Below are positions 10,895-21,094 of a stretch of DNA of 64,000 bases, piece by piece (the stretch's first letter is position 1; each line of letters starts with the position of its first letter). A program made the position numbers and the translations under genes. Under the pieces are notes generated by a model. That model had not been told where the DNA came from, did no database searches, and worked only from the letters and a program-made list of their open reading frames with translations. This DNA comes from Aspidiotus rigidus (taxonomy: Eukaryota > Arthropoda > Insecta > Hemiptera > Diaspididae), in assembly GCA_035079385.1 (NCBI GenBank), contig JAVHKY010000005.1:5084001-5148000 (forward strand), written 5' to 3'.

Positions 10895-11564
10895 CAGTGG
10901 TTCCCAACCTTTTGGAGATGTCGGACCCCTTCAATGCTCCGGCCTTTTTTTGCAGACCCCCTCCGAAAAAAGCATTATTGAACTCGAAACATGTAATATT
11001 TTTTTCATTGGAATGAGGTACAAAACAATGTTAAAGGAATAAAGTAGCACTAATAACTATAGTACTATTCACTTCATTAATTAATTCATGCGATGGTTGA
11101 CCTTGGTGGTTGTCAACAAGCATATCCTATTGAGGCACAATGTTTGACACTGCTACTCGCATGTCTGAAGTAGCATTCAATCGATTTCTTTTTACACTTG
11201 ATAGTTAGAAGAGTTGAGAAGCCCAGCTCGAAGAGATATGTTGTTGCGAATGGAAGGAAGCTGTGCATGGCCGCTGAACCTAGGTTTTTGTATGTAGGAG
11301 TCACAGTTGACCAAAACGAGAGGAGATCAACACGTGCAAACAAATTTTCCATGGCTTTGTCACACGACAGCTCTATTAAATCCTCTTCTAAGGGAGCATC
11401 GAGATTCAACTCCGCTATATTCACTGCGAAGGAATTCATTATCCAAGTTAATCTCACAGAATACTGCTGCGAGCGATGATAGAAAATATTAAAAATTATA
11501 ATAATTATTTTCAGACTGCTGCGGACCCCCGGGCTCGGCTCCGCGGACCCCTTGGGAACCACTG
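10895..11564 (-). mobile_element. hAT-type DNA transposon, internally deleted, nested in foldback-like element 1
   Basis: The ends are CAGTGGTTCCCAACC (10895) and GGGAACCACTG (to 11564), typical hAT terminal inverted repeats. It is flanked by an 8-base duplication with one mismatch: GGATACGG (10887-10894) and GGATATGG (11565-11572). Removing it restores the uninterrupted left arm of the surrounding foldback-like element (compare 57580-57620). At 670 bp it retains only the C-terminal part of a transposase on the minus strand. Confidence 0.85.
11113..11470 (-). pseudogene. C-terminal fragment of a hAT transposase (ZBED5-like)
   Basis: Read on the minus strand, the peptide contains NIAELNLDAPLEEDLIELS, LLSFWSTVTPTYKNLG and LLPF-type segment FLPFATTYLFELGFSTLL. 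This is the hAT dimerisation region, in the form seen in ZBED5/FAM200-related transposases, in which W and the LPF-x-T-TYL-x-E-x-x-FS-x-LL stretch are conserved. The upstream catalytic and BED-finger regions are absent and the last ~30 residues are degraded (TIKCKKK and beyond). It is a non-functional remnant inside a 670-bp element. Confidence 0.75.
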
Positions 11565-12500
11565 GGATATGGTATTGAAAATTCAAGGAAGCCTAGACCT
11601 AGATAAAGCTAGTATAAAGAAGGCCTTGACAAGTCCCTTTCACATCATTATATAGCTCAAGAGTCCAAATTTTTTCAAGTCCCCCTCCTATCATAATAGC
11701 TCGAGAGTCGAAATTTTTCCAAGTCCCTCTCCTATCATATATGGCTCGAGAGTCAAAAATTTTCCAAGTCCCCCTCCTATCATATATGGCTCGAGAGTCG
11801 AAATTTTAACAGGGAACCTGTTTTATGGGGGGCTTTTTGAGAAATTTGCCGTGCGCCCTGCACCGTCCGGTGTCCGGTGTCCGCCGTCCAGCGAAAAACT
11901 TGGAAAAATTTTGACTCTCGAGCCATATATGATAAAAGGGGGACTTGGAAAAATTTAGACTTTCGAGCCATATATGTTGAGAGGGGGACTTGGAAAAATT
12001 TCGACGTTTGAGCCATATATGATAGGAGGGGGACTTGGAAAAAAATTTCGACTCTCGAGCTATATATGATAGGAGGGGGACTTAGAATTTCGACTCTTAA
12101 GCTATATATGATTGGAAGGGAACTTGGAAAAATTTCGACTCTCGAGCCATATATGATAGGAGGGGGACTTGGAAAAATATCAACTCTCGAGCTTTCATAT
12201 GTAGCTGGAGATTCGAGAATAATTCAGACTCTCAAACTATATTATACTAGGCTTATAGTAGGTCTAAGCCTTCTTTATACTAGCTTTATCTAGGTCTAGG
12301 CTTCCTTGAATTTTCAATACCTACTAAATCCCATTCGACTCATAAAAAAGGTTCCTTGCGTTCCTCGTTTAACTTCGTTAAGGAAGCCGTCGTTTTTAAC
12401 TGTCGGCAATTTTTCCTTCAAACCATTAATCCCCTCCCTCTGCTTCCTTCTTTCATTGATCAGTCTCTCAGATTCTATTGTATGTTGTTGATGATTCAAT

Positions 12501-13112
12501 TTTGACACGTGTCATGTCTTTACTCTGCCCTGACCCCTAATTTGAAATTTTTGGAGTTCAATCAACGAGTTCACACCGGCCAGTTTATATACTAGCTTTA
12601 TCATAGCTTTATACTAGCTTTATAAGAGTGCAGTATTAACTTAACTAGTATAAACCAGGCATACACCATCAATTTTTGTTATACTAAACCATGCCCCCAA
12701 AAAGCTATTAGCTTGAAATATTCTAAGCTGCGCTTATACTAGACCAAGGAGGTGGAACGAGGAGGGGGGCGAACCAGCGGAGCGAGTGAGCTACCCAAAA
12801 GCTATTAGCTTGAAATATTCTAAAGTAGACTTTTACTAGACCATGCCCCCAAAAGCCAGTGGCTTGAAATATTCTGAAGTAGAATCATTACATTCAGGAG
12901 TGAGCTCCCCAAAAACTATCAATTTGAAATATTCCAAAGTAGACTTATACTAGTCCAAGAAGGGGGCTCTCTCGCATGTGGAGAACAAGAAGGTGGTTCT
13001 TTGAGATCAAGCAAAGCAAGCATGACAAAGACGAACTAGTATGCTACTTTATAAAGGACATAAAACATTGATCTTCATTTATTTGGCTACGGCAGAACTT
13101 TTTTTTTTTTTT
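12501..13112 (+). mobile_element. Constant-end repeat family, copy A
   Basis: One end reads TTTTGACACGTGTCATGTCT (12500-12519) followed by TACTCTGCCCTGACC; the other reads GGACATAAAACATTGATC then CATTTATTTGGCTACGGCAG before a T-run (to 13112). The same two ends, in this order, bound copy B (19455-21093) and, inverted, copies C (23473-24438) and D (48161-49088). The interior has several copies of AGCTATTAGCTTGAAATATT, ACTAG-rich TATACTAGCTTTATACTAG stretches, and a box CAGCGGAGCGAGTGAGC (12775). No open reading frame is present. Confidence 0.7.
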
Positions 13113-13324
13113 ACATAAGTATGCAGTATGAAAATCAATGTAATAATTTTATTCTTGTGAACTGCAAAATAATACAATCATGTTCGCGGTTGACGTACGA
13201 TTTCATTTTCTTTGATATTACATTTCTCGGTTTTTGTTTTGTTTTTGGTCGGAATAAATCCCCCCTCCTCCAAATCTGCAAATCCTAGGGAGAAAGAGTG
13301 AGGAAGGAGGAATAGTAAGTTACT

Positions 13325-13560
13325 AATTTGATCACGTCATAGGCAGGTCCTAGCTGGTGATTGGTAAAAACCGGTAGTTTAAGACAACCGGTAGACCAGT
13401 AGTCGTCAAAGTTTCACTATCAGTAGACCGCAGGGTACTAGCAAAAACAACCAGTAGTACTGGTTGTATTCCAATTTTGGGAATTTTCGTGTGGAATTTG
13501 AAAAAGTATCGATAGACTACCGGTTGTACCTCCTGAGGTGACCTATTGAACTGCAGAAGT
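13325..13560. repeat. ACCGGTAG / CCGGTTGTACCTC repeats
   Basis: The segment contains several copies of ACCGGTAG or CCGGTTGTA and ends with ACCGGTTGTACCTCCTGAGG (13521-13540). A near-identical CACCGGTTGTACCTCTGG is found at about 14072-14090, on the far side of the palindrome at 13874-14026. The two copies may be the flanks of one older element into which the palindrome inserted. No coding potential was seen. Confidence 0.45.
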
Positions 13561-13873
13561 TAAGAAAAGTTCGACAGATAAGGAAAGATTCTTTCAGTTT
13601 TCTGACTAGATGTATCATAAAATTCGACACAATCAAGAGAAAAATATTTCCGTCTCTCGGTTAAAAGACCTTGTTTTGCGAAATGTGAATCGTTGATGTT
13701 GATATGAAGTGACATAAGCACCAATTCTCCGGATTTCTTAAAACTTCAAAACTATCGTTTTTTTTTTTTTTTTTTTTTAGTTGTTCTCATCAATAAAACC
13801 GGGTTTTCCTTCGGTTGTCGAACTACGGGTATTTCAGAAAGTTTTATTTTTCCGTAACAAACACACAGTTATA

Positions 13874-14026
13874 AATTAAATGAGTCAATTTGCTTTTGTT
13901 GCCACCTTTATTAATTATTATTATACAAAACTCAATGTTCTCCTGGTGATGACGACGAGGTGCGTCGAAACGTCGAGTTTTGTATAATAATAAAGGTGGC
14001 AACAAAAGCAAATTGACTCATTTAAT
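13874..14026 (+). repeat. Palindrome enclosing a hammerhead-ribozyme-like loop
   Basis: Arms of about 52-59 bases (13874-13932 and 13975-14026) are near-perfect reverse complements, sharing GAGTCAATTTGCTTTTGTTG. The 41-base loop contains TGATGA (13947-13952), a 5-bp stem CGACG/CGTCG, and GAAA (13967-13970), the layout of a hammerhead core (CUGANGA - stem II - GAAA). The first core base is not the expected C, so activity is doubtful. Hammerhead motifs are known in the terminal repeats of Penelope-like elements and in retrozymes. Whether this is a PLE end, a MITE or a retrozyme cannot be told from sequence alone. Confidence 0.55.
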
Positions 14027-14109
14027 TTCATTTACAGGTATTTCGCCTTCCGGAGGGAAATCAACCGGTAGCACCGGTTGTACCTCTGGAGGTGACTCAT
14101 CACTTGAAC

Positions 14110-17100
14110 AAGCTGATGACGTCACAAAGAAGTTTAAGCTGGTCACTGCCTTTGCAGTGCCTTTAAGCGCGATCAATTTTTTTTTGTCTCAAATGGCAGC
14201 TACATATATAATGCAACTATAGAAAGACATTAACTTAGAATTATCTTTATTTATTTAGCTCCGACAGCTATATTGTCAAGCAAAAGTTTGAGCCGAATTT
14301 CTGAATTCTATATGACGAAGTCGTGTCTTATTTTTAACCACCTTTTTGTTTCGACAACTATAATGCCTATAATATACGCTTTCCATCTCGTGCTCGATCC
14401 TGATGATCGTTCAACGAGGCTGAAAAAAAGAAAAAAAAAATTCATGAAGAGGTTCTCCGCCTACTTGCTTCAATTAATGTGGGTAGTAAATGAAAGAGAC
14501 CTCACAAGCAGTTAATGATGAGAGCTACGAATTTCTCTCTCTTTCACAAACACTCAATCAAATAAATTTCTTTCCCCTTTTGCTGAAAAATATCTCGAAT
14601 TTTAGGAAGCATGCTTTAATCTTCTCCCTCTTTCATCAATTGATGAGAATTTTTTTCGAATCTTATTTCACAGACCCGATTGCACATGAAAAATAAGAAA
14701 TTGAAAGAAGATGAAAACAGCATAGTTTAAGGATGGTTTCGGAGTAGGGGTAGAAAGAAAATGTTCGTCAATTTGTTCGCATGTTACTGTACGAGTATAG
14801 TTTCTTAATACTCCCTTCGAGTCCTACGGTAATTCTAAACAAAAGTAAGAAAAGTTCAAACTTCCTAGTTCCTAGTTGTGAAAAGTTTCATCTTTTCGTC
14901 TTTTTACGTACTCCGAACAAATAAGTGTAAAAATACGTATTTAGGCTACGTAGACTAGGGTAGACTGTTCAACCGTGAAGACATCTATTCGAAGACTTTA
15001 TAGGATACCTATTTACTTGATTCTCGGGGAAAGAAAAAAAGATAGGCTATATCCTTATCATTTCGGTAACGCGTTGACCAATTCTGAACACGAAGAAGTC
15101 ATTACCGGTATTATAGACACATTATTTAGGGTGGTTTCGGTTAGAATAAAATAAAACGAATCAACAATAAATTGAAAAAAAAAAGGATCGTTCTCGGATA
15201 AAATTATTGATCTGAAACATTCGCTGCTTACGTTTTCTTTTTGGCCTTCGGCTGTAATATATCGAGTCAAAAAACGTAGACGTAGATTCATTCGGGCTAA
15301 AAAAAAAGCAATCGAGAGCACGTAAAGGAAAGAGGAAAATGAAGAATACGCGGTAGCATGTCAAGAACAAGAACTAAATGCTATCAATGCACATTATCAA
15401 GTCTCCTATCGAAACAAACGTCCTCATTGCCTGATAAAAACTGTCAAAATGGTTGAGGAATGGGAAAGCAATCGAGAAATAAGATAAGTAATAAGATGTT
15501 GTGCAATGCAATAAATCACATCGTGACAATTTTCCACATCAATACATTTTTGCAACACGGCACGTATTGTAAGATACGAAAAATATCGTTCGAATATGAC
15601 CACACAGGGTTCTAGTCGATAGAAATTGAAAGAGACTTAAGAATTTATTAACGTAAAGAAATGCGTAGATATTAATTTGTTTGTTTTTTGGAATGTTGTT
15701 ATGTATAATGGAACGGTTTTCAGGTTATTGTATTCAGGTAAATGTCAGGGAATTGGAGTAAGAATTTAGAGGAAACGATTAACGTGAAAAATTAAGAAAA
15801 CAATTAGGTTGAAATAAACAATCTTACGCTAATTCTCGTCGTAATACTCGTAGAAATACAAGCGAGATGTTAAGTTTAGTATTGAAATGATGAATTTCTA
15901 TCAATTAACCATTCACTAAAAGAATTTCAGACTGCGACTTTTAATCACACAAATAATACAATCTTCTGGAAAAAAATGATGAATTTTAATCTGATGGTTC
16001 TTAACGAAGTTCAACGAGGTATGCAAGGAACCTGTTTTATGGGACAAATTTATTACCTTCGACGAAAAAAACTAATTTAAATCGCCCTCTTCCCACAAGT
16101 CGATGACCGAAACGTAAAGAAATTTTTCAAGTCCTTCTATAATCATATACCTATAAATAGCCCGAAAATCGAAATTTTTTCAAATTTTAAGAGTAACCGA
16201 TTATTGAGAAAAGAGAAGAAAAAATTCAATAGTTTTCTAGATTAAGGGTCAAGTCAAGATCAAAAATTATACCAAACTAAGGAGAAATTTCGAGAAAGAG
16301 AAAGAGAGAAAAACACCCATGAAGGTATGTCTCCCCAGAGACACGTAGTGTAACATTTTATATGTTTGCTTCCTACTTTTCGATGTAATAAATGTAGTGT
16401 TGGATTTTAGAGCTTAGCAAAAAAGATGGTTTACGCAGTGGAAAGAATGTAATCACAGCAAAATGAGGATCCCACAGCAAAGAAAATAATGCACAGTAAA
16501 GGTCCCATTGAACAGCAAATTGAGGACTGCGCAGCAAATAATATATGTATACAACCTCAAGAAAAAGAAGTTGAACAGCAAAATACGTTAATTCAGCAGT
16601 AGACCGCTGAAGTCAAAAGTCTAAAATAAAATTAAATCCGTTGAAAGTCTAGAACAAAATAAAGTCTATTCAAAATCTGAAATAGAATAAGATCGAATAA
16701 AGTTGAGGAGGCTCTAGAACCATGACGAGAACGGAGAAACAAAACATATTATAATCATTGCACTAACAGAGCTTTCTTTGCCCTCGCCGGGCGTCCTCGT
16801 TTATGTTTCTACCCTAGGGGCACATTTTTTGCCTGAGGAAGAACGTCACAAAGTTGGAGGCGGATGAGCATACCCAGAGAATGTTTGCACATTGAATGTT
16901 TTAGAAAAAAGGGACATGAACAAAACAAATCTGAAATGTCATTACGATTAGTACGAGTTTTCCGAACCCCATGTCAAGAGGAAGAGGATAAATTTCTTGT
17001 TACGACGTGTACATGAATCATATTTTCAAAGTTTAGAACTTAATCGTACTGCTCTTGAAGTTGCCTATCATGATGTTTCGGAAGGCGGGCATATTTGTGT

Positions 17101-17130
17101 TAAGAAACGAGTGATTTGAGGTAGGAAAAA
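14110..17130. other. No gene recognised; minor repeat fragments
   Basis: A foldback-type arm fragment is at about 15998-16045 (TTAACGAAGTTCAACGAGG). Between 16455 and 16600 the word CAGCAAA recurs six or so times at 17-43 base spacing. At 16960-17125 a plus-strand stretch reads openly for about 40 codons (RVHESYFQSLELNRTALEV) but has no family match. Reverse open frames at 15058-15370 are AT-rich and unremarkable. Confidence 0.45.
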
Positions 17131-17139
17131 AACTGTGAC

Positions 17140-17660
17140 TGTTTTAACAAGGAACCTGTTTTATCGGGGGGTCGAAAAAAACTTCCACCGTCCATCGTCC
17201 AGCCGGCAAAGCTCGGAGCTCAAAACTTTTCTAAATCCCGCTCCTATCATATAATATAGCTCGGGGGTCGAGACCTGCCTGTGATGTCACAATTTGATGA
17301 CGTCATAGGTCGGTCTTGCCACATTACAATCTACATTTTCAGATCCCACGTGCCCCTTAAAACAATTTCTGAGTCCCTCTCCTACCGCCCTACCATATAT
17401 TATAGCTTGGAGGTCGAAATTTTTTTAAACCCTTTCCTATCATATTTAGCTTGGAAGTCGAAATTCTTACAAGCCCCCCCCCCCCCCTCCCATCACATGT
17501 AGTTCTCAAGTCCAGATCGGAGACGTCACAATTTACCCTCTACCATATATTATAGCTTGGAGGTCGAAATTTTTTCAAGCCCCTTCCCATCATATTTAGC
17601 TCGGAAGTCGACATTTTTACAAGCCTCCCTCCTACCACATGTAGTTTTAAAGTCTAGATC
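17140..17660 (-). repeat. Diverged 45-bp units with GACGTCA spacers
   Basis: The segment starts with AACAAGGAACCTGTTTTATC and a TCCACCGTCC motif shared with the foldback-type elements, then carries diverged minisatellite units (ATCATATTTAGCTTGGAAGT and similar). Between units lie palindromic TGACGTCA-type motifs (17290-17310, 17522, 17663). A similar arrangement occurs at 10620-10660 and 56280-56350. Confidence 0.6.
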
Positions 17661-17676
17661 TATGACGTCACAAATA

Positions 17677-18124
17677 CAGTGGAAACTCTATATAACGAAT
17701 CTGAAGGGACCACAAAAAAATTCGTTATATAGAAAATTCGTTAAAAAGAAATTCATTTTTTTTCTTATTTTTGAGATGTTCCACATTTTGAATGATAAAA
17801 ATTTTCAAATTTCACCTGAAAGTTGACATTGTTAGAAGGAAATGTTGAAACATTCGTCAAAATTCAAATTTTCTGGAGAAAATATTCAAATGTTCACCAA
17901 AGAATCAGAATTTTCAGAAAAAAGTTTGAATTCAGGCCAGAAATCGACATTTTTTTGGAAAAAATGACAAGATTTCTGTAGAAAATTCGTTATATAGAGT
18001 GAATTGTTCGTTATAAAGAGATTTTTTAACACGTAAAATTCATTGAAGGGGGAGGGACCGAGGAAAAATTCAATATAGAGGAATTCGTTATATTATAGGG
18101 GTTCGTTATGTAGAGTTTCCACTG
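17677..18124. mobile_element. Tigger/pogo-like MITE
   Basis: The ends are CAGTGGAAACTCTATATAAC (17677) and GTAGAGTTTCCACTG (to 18124), flanked on both sides by TA. The sequence just inside repeats TTCGTTATATAGA in inverse orientation at both ends. CAGTGGAAxCTC ends with a TA duplication and internal TATAACGA motifs are characteristic of the Tigger/pogo branch of Tc1-mariner elements. At 448 bp and without a transposase frame, it is non-autonomous. Confidence 0.85.
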
Positions 18125-18129
18125 TATAT

Positions 18130-19450
18130 GTAAGAAAATCGTAACGATTTCTTCAAAAATCACGGCAGAAACTCTGTCTTCCCTCAACCTTTTCTATTTA
18201 CGATAACATTTCTTTTTCTTGGAGGGAAAGGGGGTACATTCTCTAGAGTGTGTAAGTCTCGTTCCACAATCTTCAAGTAATTTCGACAGATATTGTAGCC
18301 AGGAGATAGAATCAAGATTAAAGAGATTTTCAAATCGTTTTCCTATAAAAAATTTGATTTCGCTCAGCCACATCGTGCCTAATGTTACCATTAAGAGATT
18401 CCTATTAACTTTGGTACTCAATTTTTCTATTTCGAACAATTTGAAGCTATCGAGTTCCATGTCAAAAGCCCAAACGGACAAATCTAAATTGAGAGAAAGC
18501 GGGTCAAGCTAGAGTGAAAATCATGAAAACTATGTAAAATTTCTTCATTCTGATTATTCGATGGAGTAAACTCCCCTTTCCCTGGAGCGAATTCCCGGCT
18601 GAATGTCAAAAATTATTTGTAGTAGGAATTACTCGGCCTCTCATTAATTTCATTATCGTCCACCATTTTAACTCCTCATGTGAAAACTATGAAAATGGGA
18701 CTGGAGGAATTTTCTAATTAAAACGTTCTTACAACTAACTTACAAAATAAGACTACATCTTTTACTTTATTGTCAGCGTTTACGCTCTAATTTCTTATGG
18801 ACCTACTTATAATAAAAGAAGGTACCTTAATCTCATATTCGAGGAAGTACCTACGCATAACTACAGAAAACTTTTTGCCTAGGCCTGAAATTTATTTTGC
18901 GATCAATTACCATATTTCGTAATAAATTATACAATTCATTTTGAGCATAATATAAAAGTTTTTTGCTATATAAAAGGCAATCTTTCATTTTCAAATAAAA
19001 TTAGAAATAAGTGAGAGAGGGAGAGAGAGAGAAAACAAGCGTCGATGTTAAGATTGTCGAAACTGTGTTGCCTACAACAAAATATCGTACTTATACGCGC
19101 AAACTATGTCGATTGGAGAGTGAAATAATGCAACAATGTAACGACTCCGGAAATAATTACTTAGAACGAATAAGAAAGTTACAAATAACTCAGATTAGAA
19201 CTTCTGACAACACATGACTAGGGAAGTTTTCAATAATAGAATAGCCAAGTTTTAGTACGTTCTTTTAACAATTTTCGTCGCGCAGTCTGACGGATAATAA
19301 TTTTCTCAAGACGTTGTAAATAAGTGATCAGGATTCGGTGTTGTAGGATAAACCTATTTCAAGCAAATGCAAGGCGTTTACTATCTACATAATTATTTCT
19401 TTAAAAAAAAAGTTCATTAAGGAAAAGGTAATTGTGTATAACGATATAAA
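18130..19450. other. No gene recognised
   Basis: Overlapping open frames on both strands at 18194-18512 (95-97 codons) carry no recognisable motif and have no convincing splice signals. A GAGA-rich stretch lies at 19012-19032. Nothing else stands out. Confidence 0.45.
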
Positions 19451-19454
19451 ATTT

Positions 19455-21093
19455 TTTGACATGTTTCATGTCTTTACTCTGCCCTGACCCCAATTTGAAA
19501 TTTTGCGAGTGGCCCACCCTTCACCCTAGCGTGCGCGTGTGCGTGCAAATCTCTACCCCGTGGGTGATACCGAAATTTGCGAGTTCACCCGGCCTAGTTT
19601 GTACTAGATCAGTGTACTGAAGTTATACTAGGTTTATACTAGGTCTAAACAAGTCTAGGCCTCTTCTAGGCTACATCTTAGCTGGTATAAACCTGGTTCA
19701 TAGTAGGTCTAAGCTCCTTTATACTAGGCCTGATACTGCCCTAACCCCTAATTTGAAATTTTGTGAGTTCATTCCGCGAGCTCACACCGGCCAGTTTATA
19801 TACTAGCATTATAACAGCTTTATACTAGCTTTATACTAGGATCTCCCCCCCTTCACCTTCGTTACTCCGTCGGTGATTCAAAAATCTGCGACTTCATTCC
19901 GCGAGTTCACACCAGCGAGTTTATATACTAGCTTTATACTACCTTTATAATAGCTTTATACTAGCTTTATACCGAGAGTACATACCAACGTAGCTAGTAT
20001 AAGCCAGGCGTACACTAGTATACTGTATAAAAGGAGCTAGTCAGTTTGTGTTATACTAGACCATGATTAGCCGAGGAGGGGAGTGAGCTACCTCTTAGCT
20101 ATTAGCTTGAAATATTCCAAAGTAGACATACTAGACTAGACTATGCCCCCAAAAAGCTATTAGCTTGAATACTCTAGAGCTATTGGCTTGAAATATTTTA
20201 AAGTAGATTTCAGTAGACTATTCCCCCCAAAAAACTAGACTTATACTAGGCTAGACTATGCCTGAGACCAAGGAAAGGGGTGAACGAGCGAAGCGAGTGA
20301 GCTACCCAAAATCTATTAGCGTGAATACCGTAAAGCTATTAGCTTAGAATATTTTAAAGTCGATTTCACTAGACTATTCCCCCAAAAAACTATTTGCTTG
20401 AAATATTCTAAGTTCGACAAGGGGGGGGGGGCGAACGAGTGGAGTTAGTGAGCTATTCAAAAGCTTGAAATATTCTACAGTAGATTTTTTCTAGACCAAA
20501 CCCACTAAAAGCTATCACCTTTCAACATTCCAAACTGGACTTGTAAGTGCAACCACCCTGGTACATATGTACTGAGGTATAGTACAGATGATGCAGATTG
20601 TTAAGCGTATCAGAATTCATTCTGAGTATTCCATTTACACGGCTGACACTGAACATCAACATACTATCTGTATATTGAGAAAGAGAAAGATACCCCGTGG
20701 GTTATTCAGAAATATGCGAGTACACCCCACGTCCGCGTGCGTCTGTGTTCTCATACCATTCTAATACAACTGCGAAAGCCCAAAATATTATTATTTTATA
20801 TCAGACTTATGATAAACCAAGACCGGGACCAAGAAAGAGGGTGATGAGCGGAGCGAGTGAGCCCCACGAAAGGTGATAGTTCAAAATATTTCTCATAGAA
20901 GACTTGAATTTTCTCATACCATTCCAATACAACAGCATGACGCCAAGATAGGTAAGGGGGCAAACGAGTAATATCTCACGAACACTTGACCTAGTAGAAG
21001 CGTAGACTAAAATATTTCAATATGACTGATAAAATATTATATAAAAGACATGAAACATGATCTTCATTTATTTGGCTATGCCAGAAAATTTTT
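19455..21093 (+). mobile_element. Constant-end repeat family, copy B (long form)
   Basis: It begins TTTTTTGACATGTTTCATGT then CTTTACTCTGCCCTGACC and ends AAAAGACATGAAACATGATC, TTTATTTGGCTATGCCAG, AAAATTTTT (to 21093). The interior is tandem in character: the CTGCCCTAACCCC block with a GCGAGTTCAC tail recurs at about 19475, 19735 and 19880; AGCTATTAGCTTGAAATATT recurs at least five times between 20095 and 20500; and the box GAGCGAAGCGAGTGAGC or variants recurs near 20290, 20435 and 20845. No coding sequence was seen. Confidence 0.7.
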
Positions 21094-21094
21094 G

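Larger units (their letters stand above)
10821..12397. mobile_element. Foldback-like element 1: inverted repeats around 45-bp units, split by a hAT copy
   Basis: The left arm begins AAAAACGACGGCTTCC (10821) and contains AGTTAAACGAGGAACGCAGG, then, after a nested hAT element (10895-11564), continues with AATTCAAGGAAGCC and AAAGCTAGTATAAAG to about 11625. The right arm (about 12225-12397) is its reverse complement and ends GGAAGCCGTCGTTTTT. The interior is 45-bp units in opposite orientations meeting near 11800-11900 at a non-unit spacer with AACAGGGAACCTGTT and a run of GTCC-rich sequence. Long inverted arms built on tandem repeats are the hallmark of foldback-type DNA elements. No transposase was seen, so the class is inferred from structure. 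Confidence 0.65.
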
